Of a stretch of DNA of 64,000 bases, positions 20,609 to 33,206 are shown piece by piece. Origin of the DNA: Hyphomicrobiales bacterium (GTDB taxonomy: Bacteria > Pseudomonadota > Alphaproteobacteria > Rhizobiales > Rhizobiaceae); NCBI GenBank assembly GCA_900472175.1, contig UCHD01000001.1, forward strand, positions 797,776 to 861,775, given 5' to 3'. The notes beneath the pieces are model-generated. The model searched no databases and was not told the DNA's origin. It saw only the letters and a list, made by a program, of their open reading frames with translations. A program made the translations under genes and the position numbers. Numbering within the stretch: position 1 is the first letter of the stretch; every line of letters begins with the position of its first letter.

Positions 20609-20625
20609 TTGACAACTTCTGTCAA
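20609..20625. promoter_or_regulatory. Palindrome TTGACA-N5-TGTCAA, possible operator or promoter element
   Basis: Six-base arms match perfectly around a five-base centre. The left arm is also a perfect -35 box for a plus-strand promoter, with TTACT-like bases 17 to 18 positions later, and the right arm is a -35 box for a minus-strand promoter. So it may be an operator, or two divergent overlapping promoters. No regulator can be named. Confidence 0.35.
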
Positions 20626-20927
20626 AATCCTGTTACTACCGTGCCTTTCTGACGCAGTTTTTTGTTTTTCCCTGCCTTGAAATCCCCACGTCGATTCCCG
20701 GTCTTGCCAAAGAAGATGACGGGTTTTCTTCCTGCCGCGAAGCGTCTATGAACGCTTGAGCGCGGTGCGTCCCCTTCTGGAATCAGCTGGCCGGATCATC
20801 GCGGCAAATAGTCAAACGGCAGTGTCCGGTTCGCGCGCTTTACACGTGCGCAGGGCCTGCAGGCTCAACGTTATTTCGCCCGATTCCAAAGATAGTGCGA
20901 AGTGCTTTTAACTTCTGGAACCCGTTC

Positions 20928-22256
20928 ATGCGCCTGTCCCGCTTTTTCATGCCCATTCTGAAGGAAACCCCGAAGGAAGCGGAAATTGTCTCGCACCGGC
21001 TGATGCTGCGTGCCGGCATGGTGCGCCAGCAGTCGGCCGGCATCTATACATGGCTGCCGCTCGGCAAGCGGGTTCTGGACAAGGTGACCAGGATCATCCG
21101 GGAAGAGCAGAACCGCGCCGGCGCCGTCGAGCTCCTGATGCCGACGCTGCAATCGGCCGAGCTCTGGCAGGAAAGCGGCCGCTACGACGCTTACGGCGAC
21201 GAGATGCTGCGGATCAAGGATCGCAACAAGCGCGACATGCTGTACGGTCCGACCAACGAGGAAATGATCACGGACGTCTTCCGTTCCTACGTCAAGTCCT
21301 ACAAGGACCTGCCGCTCAATCTCTATCATATCCAGTTGAAGTTCCGCGACGAGCGCCGCCCGCGCTTCGGCACCATGCGCTCGCGCGAATTCCTGATGAA
21401 GGACGCCTATTCCTTCGATCTCAACCGCGAAGGCGCTGTGGACAGCTACAACCGCATGTTCGCCGCCTACCTGCGCACCTTTGCACGGCTCGGCTTGCGC
21501 GCCATTCCGATGCGCGCCGATACCGGCCCGATCGGTGGCGATCTCAGCCACGAGTTCATCATTCTCGCTGACACCGGTGAATCGGAAGTGTTTTGCCACA
21601 AGCACTTCCTCGATTTCGACATTCCGGCCGACGATACCGACTTTTGGGATGCGGCTGCAATGAAGGCGATCTTCGACAAGTGGACGTCGCTCTACGCCGC
21701 CACTTCGGAGATGCACGACGAAGCCGCCTTTAACGCCATCGACGATTCCCAGAAGGTCTCGGCCCGCGGTATCGAAGTTGGCCACATCTTCTACTTCGGC
21801 ACCAAGTATTCCGAAGCCATGGGCGCCAAGGTTCAAGGCCCGGACGGCAAGGAGCACACGGTGCACATGGGCTCCTACGGCATCGGCCCGACCCGGCTGG
21901 TTCCCGCCATCATCGAAGCCTCGCATGACGAGAACGGCATCATCTGGCCTTCCTCGATCGCGCCGTTCGATGCAGTTGTGATCAACATGAAATCCGGCGA
22001 CGAAGCTTGCGACGCGGCGTGCGAAACCATCTATGCTGCGCTGGGCAACGCAGGATTCGATGTGCTGTACGACGACAAGGACGACCGCGCCGGCACCAAG
22101 TTTGCGACCGCCGACCTGATCGGCGTTCCCACGCAGATCATTGCCGGTCCGCGTTCGGTGGCGAGCGGCGAGGTCGAGCTCAAGGACCGCAAGACCGGCG
22201 CCCGCGAAACATTGACGATCGAGGCTGCCATCAACAAGCTGACCGCCTCGAAATAA
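20928..22256 (+). CDS. proS: Proline--tRNA ligase
   Basis: ProS charges tRNA-Pro. The 442-residue product has class II synthetase motif 2 ([20 protein letters not shown]), motif 3 ([11 protein letters not shown]) and a C-terminal anticodon-binding domain ([10 protein letters not shown] onward). It lacks the long editing (INS) domain of E. coli ProS, which is the short form usual in Alphaproteobacteria. The ATG at 20928 ([19 protein letters not shown]) is preferred to 20895 on family length. lolC starts 11 bases after the stop. Confidence 0.97.
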   Translation: MRLSRFFMPILKETPKEAEIVSHRLMLRAGMVRQQSAGIYTWLPLGKRVLDKVTRIIREEQNRAGAVELLMPTLQSAELWQESGRYDAYGDEMLRIKDRNKRDMLYGPTNEEMITDVFRSYVKSYKDLPLNLYHIQLKFRDERRPRFGTMRSREFLMKDAYSFDLNREGAVDSYNRMFAAYLRTFARLGLRAIPMRADTGPIGGDLSHEFIILADTGESEVFCHKHFLDFDIPADDTDFWDAAAMKAIFDKWTSLYAATSEMHDEAAFNAIDDSQKVSARGIEVGHIFYFGTKYSEAMGAKVQGPDGKEHTVHMGSYGIGPTRLVPAIIEASHDENGIIWPSSIAPFDAVVINMKSGDEACDAACETIYAALGNAGFDVLYDDKDDRAGTKFATADLIGVPTQIIAGPRSVASGEVELKDRKTGARETLTIEAAINKLTASK

Positions 22257-22267
22257 GGGACCAGGGA

Positions 22268-23575
22268 ATGAGCGCTGCGACGCTAGAACAGGAAAAGGCA
22301 GCGACCGCCCAGGCGCCGTCGAGCCGTCCGTTTTCCACATTCGAGCGCATGGTGGCCTGGCGCTATCTGCGCTCGCGCCGCAAGGAAGCGTTCATTTCGG
22401 TGATTGCCGGGTTTTCGTTCATCGGCATCATGCTCGGTGTGGCGACGTTGATCATCGTCATGGCCGTGATGAACGGTTTTCGCACCGAGCTGATCTCACG
22501 CATCCTCGGCATCAACGGCCATATGATCGTTCAGCCACTGGATGGGCCGCTCGATAATTACGCCGATCTCGCGACCAAGTTCTCCGGCGTCAAAGGCGTC
22601 ACGATGGCGATCCCGATGATCGAAGGCCAGACGCTGGCCTCCGGTCCGGGCGGCGCGGGGACGGGCGCGTTGGTGCGCGGCGTGCGGGCCGACGATTTGG
22701 CCAAGATGAAGTCGATTTCCGATCATATCCAGTCCGGCGATCTCGTCGGCTATGCCGCTGGCACCGGCGTTGCGATCGGCTCTCGCATGGCCCAGCAACT
22801 CGGCATCACCGCCGGCGGCACGATCACGCTGGTGGCGCCGGAAGGCGACATCACCCCGATGGGCGTCAATCCTCGCGTCAAGTCCTATGCCGTCTCGGCG
22901 ATCTTCGAGATCGGCATGTCGGAATATGACGCCTCGATCATCTTCATGCCGCTCGAAGAAGCGCAGCTCTATTTCAATGCTGAAGGCATCGCCCAGTCGA
23001 TCGAGCTGTTCGTCACCAATCCGGACCTTGTTGATGACCTGCGCCAGCCGATCGAGGATGCGGCCGGCCGCCAGGTGCTGATCAGCGACTGGCGCGACCG
23101 CAACAAGACCTTTTTCTCTGCGCTTCAGGTCGAGCGCAACGTCATGTTCATGATCCTGACGCTGATCATTCTGGTGGCGGCGCTCAATATCGTCTCCGGC
23201 CTGATCATGCTGGTGAAGGATAAGGGCAGCGACATCGCCATCCTGCGCACCATGGGTGCATCGTCGGGCGCCATCATGCGGATATTCTTCATGACAGGGG
23301 CGGCGATCGGCATTGTCGGCACTATGGCCGGGGTTCTGCTGGGCGTAATCGTCTGCGTCAATATCGAATCCATCCGCCAGTTCTTCTCCTGGATTTCGGG
23401 CACGACCCTGTTCAATCCCGAACTTTATTTCCTGAGCCAGCTTCCGGCCGACATGAACCTGGGCGAGACCACATCGGTCGTCCTCATGGCCATCGGCCTG
23501 TCCTTCCTTGCCACGATCTTTCCGGCCTGGCGCGCTTCGCGCCTCGATCCGGTTCAGGCTCTGCGCTACGAATAA
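22268..23575 (+). CDS. lolC: Lipoprotein-releasing ABC transporter permease LolC/E
   Basis: This permease works with LolD to release lipoproteins from the inner membrane to LolA. The 435-residue product has an N-terminal membrane helix (about 45-70), a large periplasmic MacB-like domain and three C-terminal helices of the FtsX type; the motifs VAWRYLRSRRKEAFISVI and KDKGSDIAILRTMGAS, the coupling-helix region, are typical. Alphaproteobacteria usually have a single LolC/E-like gene forming a homodimer. It is in an operon with proS and lolD. Confidence 0.93.
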   Translation: MSAATLEQEKAATAQAPSSRPFSTFERMVAWRYLRSRRKEAFISVIAGFSFIGIMLGVATLIIVMAVMNGFRTELISRILGINGHMIVQPLDGPLDNYADLATKFSGVKGVTMAIPMIEGQTLASGPGGAGTGALVRGVRADDLAKMKSISDHIQSGDLVGYAAGTGVAIGSRMAQQLGITAGGTITLVAPEGDITPMGVNPRVKSYAVSAIFEIGMSEYDASIIFMPLEEAQLYFNAEGIAQSIELFVTNPDLVDDLRQPIEDAAGRQVLISDWRDRNKTFFSALQVERNVMFMILTLIILVAALNIVSGLIMLVKDKGSDIAILRTMGASSGAIMRIFFMTGAAIGIVGTMAGVLLGVIVCVNIESIRQFFSWISGTTLFNPELYFLSQLPADMNLGETTSVVLMAIGLSFLATIFPAWRASRLDPVQALRYE

Positions 23576-23593
23576 TTGGGGATTTCAGACACG

Positions 23594-24277
23594 ATGAATG
23601 CGCGCGTGGCATTGCAGCTTTCCGGCGTCGAACGCCATTACAGCCAGGGTGACGAAACCCTGTCGATCCTGAAGGGGGCGGACTTTTCGCTTTATGGCGG
23701 ACAGACCGTGGCGCTTGTTGCGCCGTCTGGCACCGGCAAGTCGACGCTGTTGCACCTAGCTGGGCTGCTGGAGCGGCCAGATGGCGGCGAAGTGCTGATC
23801 AACGGCCAGTCCTGCGGTGCGCTTGGCGACGAGAAGCGCACGGCGATCCGCCGCAACGACATCGGTTTCGTCTACCAGTTCCATCATCTGCTGCCGGAAT
23901 TCACGGCCATCGAAAACATCATGATGCCGCAGCTGATTGCCGGTCTCAACAAGGCCGAGGCGCGTGAACGTGCGGCCGCCTTGCTGGATTACATGCGCAT
24001 CGGCCACCGTGCCGAACATCGCCCGTCAGAATTGTCCGGCGGCGAGCAGCAGCGCGTCGCCATTGCCCGCGCAGTCGCCAATGCGCCGCTGGTGCTTCTG
24101 GCCGACGAGCCGACCGGAAATCTCGACCCGGAAACCGCCGGTTACGTTTTCGAAGCACTGGAAGCGCTGGTGCGCCAATCGGGCCTGGCAGCCATGATCG
24201 CCACGCACAATTACGAACTGGCTTCCCGTATGGACCGCCGTGTCACCATCGAGGACGGCAAGGTCGTCGAGCTCTAG
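23594..24277 (+). CDS. lolD: Lipoprotein-releasing ABC transporter ATPase
   Basis: LolD powers lipoprotein release with LolC. The 227-residue product has Walker [13 protein letters not shown], a Q-loop region [13 protein letters not shown] typical of LolD/MacB ATPases, the signature [14 protein letters not shown] and Walker [13 protein letters not shown]. The first Walker A residue is alanine in place of the common glycine. A TTG at 23576 is in frame but the ATG at 23594 is preferred. It ends the proS-lolC-lolD run. Confidence 0.95.
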   Translation: MNARVALQLSGVERHYSQGDETLSILKGADFSLYGGQTVALVAPSGTGKSTLLHLAGLLERPDGGEVLINGQSCGALGDEKRTAIRRNDIGFVYQFHHLLPEFTAIENIMMPQLIAGLNKAEARERAAALLDYMRIGHRAEHRPSELSGGEQQRVAIARAVANAPLVLLADEPTGNLDPETAGYVFEALEALVRQSGLAAMIATHNYELASRMDRRVTIEDGKVVEL

Positions 24278-24313
24278 GTCTGGCCGCGTACCGGAGACGC
24301 GGGCTGTGGGTAA

Positions 24314-24895
24314 CTACTCCACACCACAGACCTTCTGGCCGCGATCATCTGTCCAGTCCTTGAGGAAGATCAGCTCGCCATTGGTCGCGATCGGCTTGCC
24401 GTTACGCATACCCTTGCCGGTCAGCACGTTGAAATCGCAGTCCGTGGTATCGTCCGGGTTGAGCGTGTCATAGGACGTATAGGTATATCCGGCGACGGCG
24501 AAATCGAAGTTGCGATAGGCAATCGTCAGCTTCTGTTCCCAGCGGTCGCGGCCGACAGAATCATTGCGGGTGGTGATCAGGATCGAGCCGTTCGCAAGCG
24601 CAGTGATCGATGGCGCCCGTCCGGCCATGATCAGATCGCCCCAGATCTTGTTCGCGACCACGGTCTTCAGTTTCAGCCGGTCAGTGCGGCCGTCATTGAG
24701 ATAGATATAAACAGCGTTATCCTCATCGCTGCCCTCTGTTGGCGCCACCAGCATGGCAAGGTCCGAACTGCCGTCCTTGTCCCAATCGCCCGTCGCAGCA
24801 TAGATTATGCGATCCGGATCGATGGCGTCTGCCGCCTGTGCCGCAATCGCGGATAGGCTGAGCAGTGTAGTCATTACGGCCAGTGACATCTTCAT
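24314..24895 (-). CDS. Secreted protein with a DxDxDG calcium-binding-like motif, function unknown
   Basis: The 193-residue product has a Sec signal peptide (MKMSLAVMTTLLSLSAIAAQA) and then ATGDWDKDGSSDLAMLV, in which DWDKDGSSD fits the DxDxDGxxD loop of FG-GAP/VCBS-type calcium-binding repeats. Two cysteines (TTDCDF and KVCGV) may pair in the periplasm. The start is ATG 24895; a TTG lies one codon upstream. It stands alone and converges on lolD. The motif suggests a single beta-propeller-like blade; no activity can be given. Confidence 0.8.
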   Translation of the reverse strand: MKMSLAVMTTLLSLSAIAAQAADAIDPDRIIYAATGDWDKDGSSDLAMLVAPTEGSDEDNAVYIYLNDGRTDRLKLKTVVANKIWGDLIMAGRAPSITALANGSILITTRNDSVGRDRWEQKLTIAYRNFDFAVAGYTYTSYDTLNPDDTTDCDFNVLTGKGMRNGKPIATNGELIFLKDWTDDRGQKVCGVE

Positions 24896-25038
24896 CAATC
24901 ATTCCCCGATTTGCGTTTGGAGCGCAGACTAATCGGCCATCCGGCCGGCGTCCAGAGACCGGCTGTCTTGCCGAGAGCAGTGGATGGAAAGCGTTTACCA
25001 TCTCCGATTCTGGCGTACCGAAGATTTGCAGTTGCTGC

Positions 25039-25067
25039 TTGACGCATGAACATAAATAGAACATTAT
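25039..25067 (+). promoter_or_regulatory. Probable sigma-70 promoter of the 28-residue peptide gene
   Basis: TTGACG at 25039-25044 is followed after 17 bases by CATTAT at 25062-25067 (then AAG), close to the rhizobial housekeeping consensus CTTGAC-N17-CTATAT. Transcription would begin near 25074, about 23 bases before the ATG at 25097. Confidence 0.5.
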
Positions 25068-25096
25068 AAGAACATAAAGGAAAAGGGAGCCAACCA

Positions 25097-25183
25097 ATGA
25101 CTGACTTCATTCGTGATCTCGCCGCTTTGACCTCCATCGCCATGTTCATCGCCAGCTTTTCGATCATTGTCATCGGGATGTAA
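25097..25183 (+). CDS. 28-residue single-span membrane peptide
   Basis: The frame ATG 25097 to TAA 25181-25183 encodes a 28-residue peptide with a polar head (MTDFIRDLAALTS) and a hydrophobic helix (IAMFIASFSIIVIGM) long enough to sit in a membrane. A GGGAG ribosome site lies at 25085-25089, seven bases before the ATG, and a good promoter lies further up. It is a complete unit too short for normal gene finding. I recall similar tiny peptides in rhizobial genomes but cannot confirm a family. Function is unknown. Confidence 0.6.
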   Translation: MTDFIRDLAALTSIAMFIASFSIIVIGM

Positions 25184-25361
25184 AAACGGTGCCAGCTACC
25201 GGCCATTTCTGCGCATTCGCCGCCGCGCGGAAATGGGGAGGGGCTGGGACTGTGGACAAGCCGTGTCCGGTTTGAAAATGCTGCCGCATAGTGGATGAAA
25301 ACTGGACATCTACGGACGGAAACGGGATATCCTGAGGCCTTCACAGGAATCGGGGTGTGCC

Positions 25362-28868
<3,507 letters not shown>

Positions 28869-28877
28869 ATCAGGCCG

Positions 28878-30116
28878 TCAGAGTTTTGAGCGGGTGCGGG
28901 TGACGGTCACGAAATCCGTGCCGGCACCTGTTTCCTGGCCGAGCCCCATGTCGGAGACGGTCAGCGACGAACCTTCGGCGAGCAGTTCCTCGATCCGCTG
29001 GCGCGTTTCGTCCGGCATCGTAATGCGGTCAAGCGTGCGCTCTGCAGCATTGAAGGCCGTCGGGTCTTCCTCGATGGTGATGCCGAGGCGCTTTTTCATC
29101 GGCCCGGACAGCGTGTTGTCGAGCGTCATGGCGAACCATTCACCCTTACCGGTGGCGGCGCTGACATTCTGGAACTGGAAAAAATGCGTGCCGAGTGCGA
29201 TTTCCGGCTTGTCGATCACCACAGGTGTTTCGAACAGCGGCTCGAAATCGCGGCGAACGAGAAGCTGGCCGTTTGGCGGCTTGCCTTTACCCGCCTTGGC
29301 ATAGAGTGCATCGATAAACGCGGCCGTCGGCTTGCCATCGACTGTCAGCTTTTCCGCAGCTTGGAACGCCTTGATGGCGTCTGTCGTCTGCACTCCGGTA
29401 TAGCCGTCGGCAAGGCCAGCGGCATAACCGAGTTCGTTGAGCAGGGTCTGCATATCCATGGTGATTTCGCGCGGACCGCGATGGGTGATCAGCATCCGGA
29501 TCGGCGGTTCGCGTTTCGTCTCGACGGCCGCCTGTTTTTCCGGTGTCGGCTCGATCGTGGCCACTTCGACGGATTGTGTTTGAACTTGCGAAACGCTTGG
29601 CCGCAGCGTGGCGTCCGAAAGCAGCTCCGGTTCTTTCCCCTTGGGCTGGAACAGGAACGGATCGGAGATCGCCACCGGCGTCAATTGACGGTCCGAGATC
29701 AGGACATGCGCACCGCGTCCCGTCATCTTGAACAGCTGCTTGGCAAAGGCGTCCGGCAGTCGCACGCAACCATGCGAAGCCGGGTAGCTCGGCACATGAT
29801 TGGAGCCGTGCAGCGCAATGCCTGACCAGGTCAGCCGCTGCATGAACGGCATCGGCGCATTCGAATAGATGTTCGATTTGTGAAAGCGGCGTTTTTCCAG
29901 GATCGAGAAAATGCCTGTCGGCGTCGAATGGCCGGCTTTTCCCGTCGAAACATTCGAGGTGGCGACCACCGTATTGCCGTCATAGACCACCAGCGATTGC
30001 TGGTCCCTGGAAACGACGATCTGCAGGGGAGCCTGCTCGCTGGCAAACGCAACGCTGGCAGATAAAGCGAGGGCGAAGCCGAGACCAAATGTAAAACGCA
30101 AAACCATCAGAAACAT
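28878..30116 (-). CDS. L,D-transpeptidase with peptidoglycan-binding domain
   Basis: The 412-residue product has a signal peptide (about 1-26), a YkuD catalytic domain (about 30-150) with H103 in ALHGSNH and the nucleophile C117 in SHGCVRLP, and a peptidoglycan-binding domain near 215-275 (MDMQTLLNELGYAAGLADGY). Such enzymes form 3-3 cross-links, the main kind in rhizobial walls, or anchor lipoproteins. The C-terminal 130 residues are unassigned and rich in charged residues. It converges on dnaE with nine bases between the genes. Start ATG 30116 is chosen; ATG 30107-30105 is also possible. Confidence 0.92.
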   Translation of the reverse strand: MFLMVLRFTFGLGFALALSASVAFASEQAPLQIVVSRDQQSLVVYDGNTVVATSNVSTGKAGHSTPTGIFSILEKRRFHKSNIYSNAPMPFMQRLTWSGIALHGSNHVPSYPASHGCVRLPDAFAKQLFKMTGRGAHVLISDRQLTPVAISDPFLFQPKGKEPELLSDATLRPSVSQVQTQSVEVATIEPTPEKQAAVETKREPPIRMLITHRGPREITMDMQTLLNELGYAAGLADGYTGVQTTDAIKAFQAAEKLTVDGKPTAAFIDALYAKAGKGKPPNGQLLVRRDFEPLFETPVVIDKPEIALGTHFFQFQNVSAATGKGEWFAMTLDNTLSGPMKKRLGITIEEDPTAFNAAERTLDRITMPDETRQRIEELLAEGSSLTVSDMGLGQETGAGTDFVTVTRTRSKL

Positions 30117-30204
30117 CCGGACGCAGGAAACAGAAGATCAGCCTAGCCTGAGAGGTTTAAGGAAACTTTGCTGTTCCGTGCGGAACACGGGAATGTGAAG
30201 CCGG

Positions 30205-31494
30205 CTACTTTCGCCGGCCTTTTCCGAAGGTATAGCCGGTCTCGACCGTCGCCTTGCCGAACTTGTCGCGCAAGGTATTGATCGCGGCTTCGGCCGCCGC
30301 CCGCCGGGTCGCCTGCGTATCGACGAGATCGGGCGGATCGGCCAGGTCGGGATTGGAAAGGTCGGAGACGCCGATGCCGATCAGCCGGAATTTCGTGCCG
30401 TCGGCTTCCTTGTCAAGAAGCTGCATGCCGGTACGAAAAATGCGGTCGGCAAGCCGGGTCGGGCTGTCGAGGCGGCGGTTGCGCGTCCGGCTCTTGAAGT
30501 CGGCCGTCTTCAGCTTCAGTACCACCGTCTGACCGGCAATGTCGGCCTTGCGCAGCCGGTGGGCCACCTGTTCGCTCAACCGGCGCAGATGCGTCACCAG
30601 ATCGTCATAGTCGCTGAGATCGTCGTTGAACGTCGTCTCCGAGGAAACGCTCTTGGCTTCGCCGTCGATATCGACGGTACGCTCGTCCTGTCCGCGCGAC
30701 AACCGATAGAGGCGCTGGCCCATCGTGCCATAACGCTTCATCAGATCGGTTTCCTCCATTGTCTGCAGCTGGCCGATGGTGCGGATGCCGTCGCGCTCCA
30801 GGGTGGCTGCAAAGGCTTTGCCTACCCCCCAGATCAGCGTCACCGGCTTGTCCTTGAGGAAATCCAGCGCTTCCGCCGTACCGATCACGGAAAAGCCGCG
30901 CGGCTTCTGCAAATCCGACGCCACCTTGGCGAGGAACTTGCAATAGGACAGGCCGACCGAAACGGTAATGCCGATTTCCTGTTCGATCCGGCGGGCGAAT
31001 TTTGCCAGCGTCCGGGCAGGGGGATCATGATGCAGCCGCTCGGTGCCCCGTAGCTCCAGAAAGGCCTCGTCGATCGACAGCGGCTGTACCAGCGGTGTCA
31101 GTTCCTGCATCAGCAGGCGCACCTGGCGGCCGACCCGCACATATTTTTCCATGTCCGGTTTGATGACGACAGCCTGCGGACAGGCCTCCAGCGCCTTGAA
31201 CATCGGCATGGCCGAACGGACGCCATGGATGCGGGCAATGTAGCAGGCGGTGGAGACCACGCCACGCTTGCCGCCACCGATGATCACCGGCTTGTCGGCC
31301 AATTCGGGATTGTCGCGTTTTTCGACCGAGGCATAGAAAGCGTCGCAGTCGATATGGGCGAGCGTCAGTTGGTAAAGTTCGGAATGATAGAGCAGGCGCG
31401 GGCTACCGCAGGCCCGGCAACGGCGAATGCCGGCCGGCTGGCCCGTCAGGCAGTCTCGGCAAAAGCCCGGAAATTGCTGCGCGTCTGTTTGCAT
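30205..31494 (-). CDS. dinB: DNA polymerase IV with N-terminal zinc-ribbon-like extension
   Basis: DinB is a Y-family translesion polymerase. The 429-residue product has the catalytic D49 ([14 protein letters not shown]), D142 and E143 (SIDEAFLEL), the thumb helix-hairpin-helix ([13 protein letters not shown]) and the little finger domain to about 395. The first 35 residues add four cysteines, C12, C15, C26 and C29, in two C-x2-C knuckles (FCRDCL and RRCRACG), which look like a zinc ribbon not present in E. coli DinB. An SOS box lies six bases before the ATG, so it should be DNA-damage inducible. Confidence 0.95.
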   Translation of the reverse strand: MQTDAQQFPGFCRDCLTGQPAGIRRCRACGSPRLLYHSELYQLTLAHIDCDAFYASVEKRDNPELADKPVIIGGGKRGVVSTACYIARIHGVRSAMPMFKALEACPQAVVIKPDMEKYVRVGRQVRLLMQELTPLVQPLSIDEAFLELRGTERLHHDPPARTLAKFARRIEQEIGITVSVGLSYCKFLAKVASDLQKPRGFSVIGTAEALDFLKDKPVTLIWGVGKAFAATLERDGIRTIGQLQTMEETDLMKRYGTMGQRLYRLSRGQDERTVDIDGEAKSVSSETTFNDDLSDYDDLVTHLRRLSEQVAHRLRKADIAGQTVVLKLKTADFKSRTRNRRLDSPTRLADRIFRTGMQLLDKEADGTKFRLIGIGVSDLSNPDLADPPDLVDTQATRRAAAEAAINTLRDKFGKATVETGYTFGKGRRK

Positions 31495-31500
31495 CGATCA

Positions 31501-31515
31501 GAACAAAAGTTGAAC
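31501..31515 (-). promoter_or_regulatory. LexA (SOS) box of dinB
   Basis: GAAC at 31501-31504 and GAAC at 31512-31515 are separated by seven bases, an exact match to the alphaproteobacterial LexA direct repeat (GTTC-N7-GTTC on the coding strand). It lies between the predicted start of transcription and the dinB ATG, where LexA would block the polymerase. Confidence 0.85.
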
Positions 31516-31521
31516 ATTTTC

Positions 31522-31550
31522 ACGATACCCCCTAAACTGACGAGTCTCAA
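31522..31550 (-). promoter_or_regulatory. Probable dinB promoter
   Basis: On the minus strand TTGAGA (31550-31545) and TATCGT (31527-31522) are exactly 17 bases apart. Transcription would start near 31515, so the SOS box overlaps the first transcribed bases and the leader is only about 20 bases, without a clear Shine-Dalgarno sequence. Confidence 0.55.
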
Positions 31551-31636
31551 GGCATGGAAAGGCAATCTTGCCGACCTTTCCAGGAAAGGTGAGCTTGAGC
31601 GATTTTTTTGCCCAGCACCGGTCTGCCGGCCGGCAT

Positions 31637-32278
31637 TCAGCGCCGGAAATGCGTGCGGATGATCGCGGCTGCATCTGTCCAGCTGCCGGCCGTGGCGATG
31701 CCGTCGCCAGGGTCCGGCGCCAGTGCCCGGAACTCTGCGTTCGCCATCAGGTTGATCAGCAGGCAATCCGGCGCATGGGTCTGAACGGATTGCAGATTGC
31801 GCAGGATATCGTCGATGAACACCAGCGGCACATCGCGGGCATCGTGCAGGCGCTTGATGATCGGCCCCTTGGGCTCTTCACTTGCAAGCAGGGGATAGCG
31901 CAAGCCGTGGCGGTCAAGCAGCAATCGGCGAACTGCGGTGTGGCGTGGCGGCATGGCGGTGAGAAAGATGATATCCGCATCGGCGGAAAGTCCGGCCAGG
32001 GTATCGACGGCGAGATTGGCGGGCGTCTGCCATTGGTCCTGGAGCCGGAAGAATGTCTCCAGCAGGTCGCTGGTGACCGTATCCTCGACCGGCAGGGTGC
32101 TGTCCAGATCAACGATATTGCCATGCAGGCGGAAGGAGCGGGGCAAAAGATCGTGGCCGGACGCAAGCAGGAAGTTGCGGAACGGCGTCAGGAATTCCAG
32201 CACGACCTCATCGATATCGCAGACGATCAGCGGCCGGTCCGCCAAGTGGATATGATTGAGGTCGAGACTATCCGCCAC
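31637..32278 (-). CDS. HAD-like conserved protein
   Basis: The 213-residue product has HAD-type features: VCDIDEVVLEFL near residue 19 (motif I DxDxx(V/T) with two aspartates), DIIFLTAMPP near 104 (motif II threonine), a lysine in EEPKGPIIKRL and an acidic FIDDILRN motif IV. It is probably a phosphatase-like enzyme but its substrate is unknown. The likely start is GTG 32278, three bases after the DUF3572 stop, so the two are cotranscribed. dinB lies downstream with its own promoter. Confidence 0.8.
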   Translation of the reverse strand: MADSLDLNHIHLADRPLIVCDIDEVVLEFLTPFRNFLLASGHDLLPRSFRLHGNIVDLDSTLPVEDTVTSDLLETFFRLQDQWQTPANLAVDTLAGLSADADIIFLTAMPPRHTAVRRLLLDRHGLRYPLLASEEPKGPIIKRLHDARDVPLVFIDDILRNLQSVQTHAPDCLLINLMANAEFRALAPDPGDGIATAGSWTDAAAIIRTHFRR

Positions 32279-32281
32279 GGA

Positions 32282-32554
32282 TCAGAAATCCCCCGGATTG
32301 TCCGGGCCGGACAGCATTGCATGGGCGCGCACCACGTCTTCAGGCTTGGTGCCGGTCGCGGCGCAAAAAGCCAGCAGTGTCGGCTCATGGCCCATCAGGA
32401 AATCGACGACGCCGGCAAGGAAGCCCGGATCAGCGGCGGCATGGCGGAGCGACGAAGGATCGGTACCCGTCAATGCCAGGAACCGCCCTAGCAGTTCCGG
32501 CTCGTTTGCCAACCATGCGAGAATAGAGATCGCCGTTTCTTCAGCAGGGGTCAC
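32282..32554 (-). CDS. DUF3572 domain protein
   Basis: The 90-residue helical protein (ISILAWLANEPELLGRFLALTG, EDVVRAHAMLSG) fits DUF3572, a small family restricted to Alphaproteobacteria and usually found beside divK. Function is unknown. The start is GTG 32554. It is divergent from divK across about 165 bases that must hold both promoters; I cannot fix them. Confidence 0.85.
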   Translation of the reverse strand: MTPAEETAISILAWLANEPELLGRFLALTGTDPSSLRHAAADPGFLAGVVDFLMGHEPTLLAFCAATGTKPEDVVRAHAMLSGPDNPGDF

Positions 32555-32720
32555 GCGGTTTCGTCCTTATTGCATCTGGGTAATTTTTTCACTGGATATT
32601 ACCTGTTTTTCAACCAAATGGCGTTAGCTTCAAGCTTCCGGGACCAGTGAGCCCAACCGCGTCGCAACTTATAGCGATGCGGCAGCCGTGCAAGCCGGAA
32701 CCGTAAATCAAGGGATCGAA

Positions 32721-33092
32721 ATGCCCAAGCAGGTTATGATTGTTGAAGACAATGAGCTGAACATGAAGCTCTTTCGTGACCTGATCGAGGCATCCGGGTA
32801 CACGACCATCCAGACCCGCAATGGTATGGAAGCCCTTGATCTTGCGCGCAAACATCGGCCGGACCTGATCCTGATGGACATCCAGTTGCCGGAGGTTTCC
32901 GGGCTCGAAGTAACGAAATGGCTGAAGGAAGACGACGAATTGCATGTCATCCCGGTCATTGCGGTCACGGCATTTGCGATGAAGGGCGACGAGGAGCGTA
33001 TCCGGCAAGGCGGCTGCGAAGCCTATGTGTCCAAGCCCATCTCGGTGCCGAAATTTATTGAGACGATCAAGACTTATTTGGGTGATGCCTGA
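32721..33092 (+). CDS. divK: Cell-cycle response regulator DivK
   Basis: DivK is a single-domain response regulator that, when phosphorylated, switches DivL/CckA and so lowers CtrA activity. The 123-residue product is one receiver domain with the acidic pair E9/D10, phospho-acceptor D53 ([13 protein letters not shown]), conserved T82-like position ([10 protein letters not shown]) and lysine in YVSKPIS. The ATG at 32721 ([12 protein letters not shown]) is preferred to upstream 32688. pleD follows after 114 bases, the usual arrangement in the order. Confidence 0.96.
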   Translation: MPKQVMIVEDNELNMKLFRDLIEASGYTTIQTRNGMEALDLARKHRPDLILMDIQLPEVSGLEVTKWLKEDDELHVIPVIAVTAFAMKGDEERIRQGGCEAYVSKPISVPKFIETIKTYLGDA

Positions 33093-33206
33093 TGCGGCAG
33101 CCGGGGTTTCAACAACAAGACCCCGCAACGATATTGTTGCGCGTGAGACGAATTTGAAAGCGGAATGGGCTTTCTGTTTCAGGCGCTTATTGGCAGGAAA
33201 GATTGC

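Larger units (their letters stand above)
20272..20927. other. AT-rich gene-free region between DUF1467 gene and proS
   Basis: About 650 bases hold no credible open frame. The part from 20340 to 20650 is much richer in A and T than the rest of the window. It contains a perfect stem-loop at 20387-20407, a palindrome TTGACA-N5-TGTCAA at 20609-20625 and a CCTCCC stretch near 20475 that resembles an anti-Shine-Dalgarno motif. The base composition and the terminator suggest a non-coding RNA or a regulatory leader, but I cannot name one. Confidence 0.5.

Noticed and set aside
25203-25236. Hairpin CCATTTC/GAAATGG upstream of dnaE as a terminator
   Set aside because: The stem is good but no T-run follows on either strand; left unassigned.
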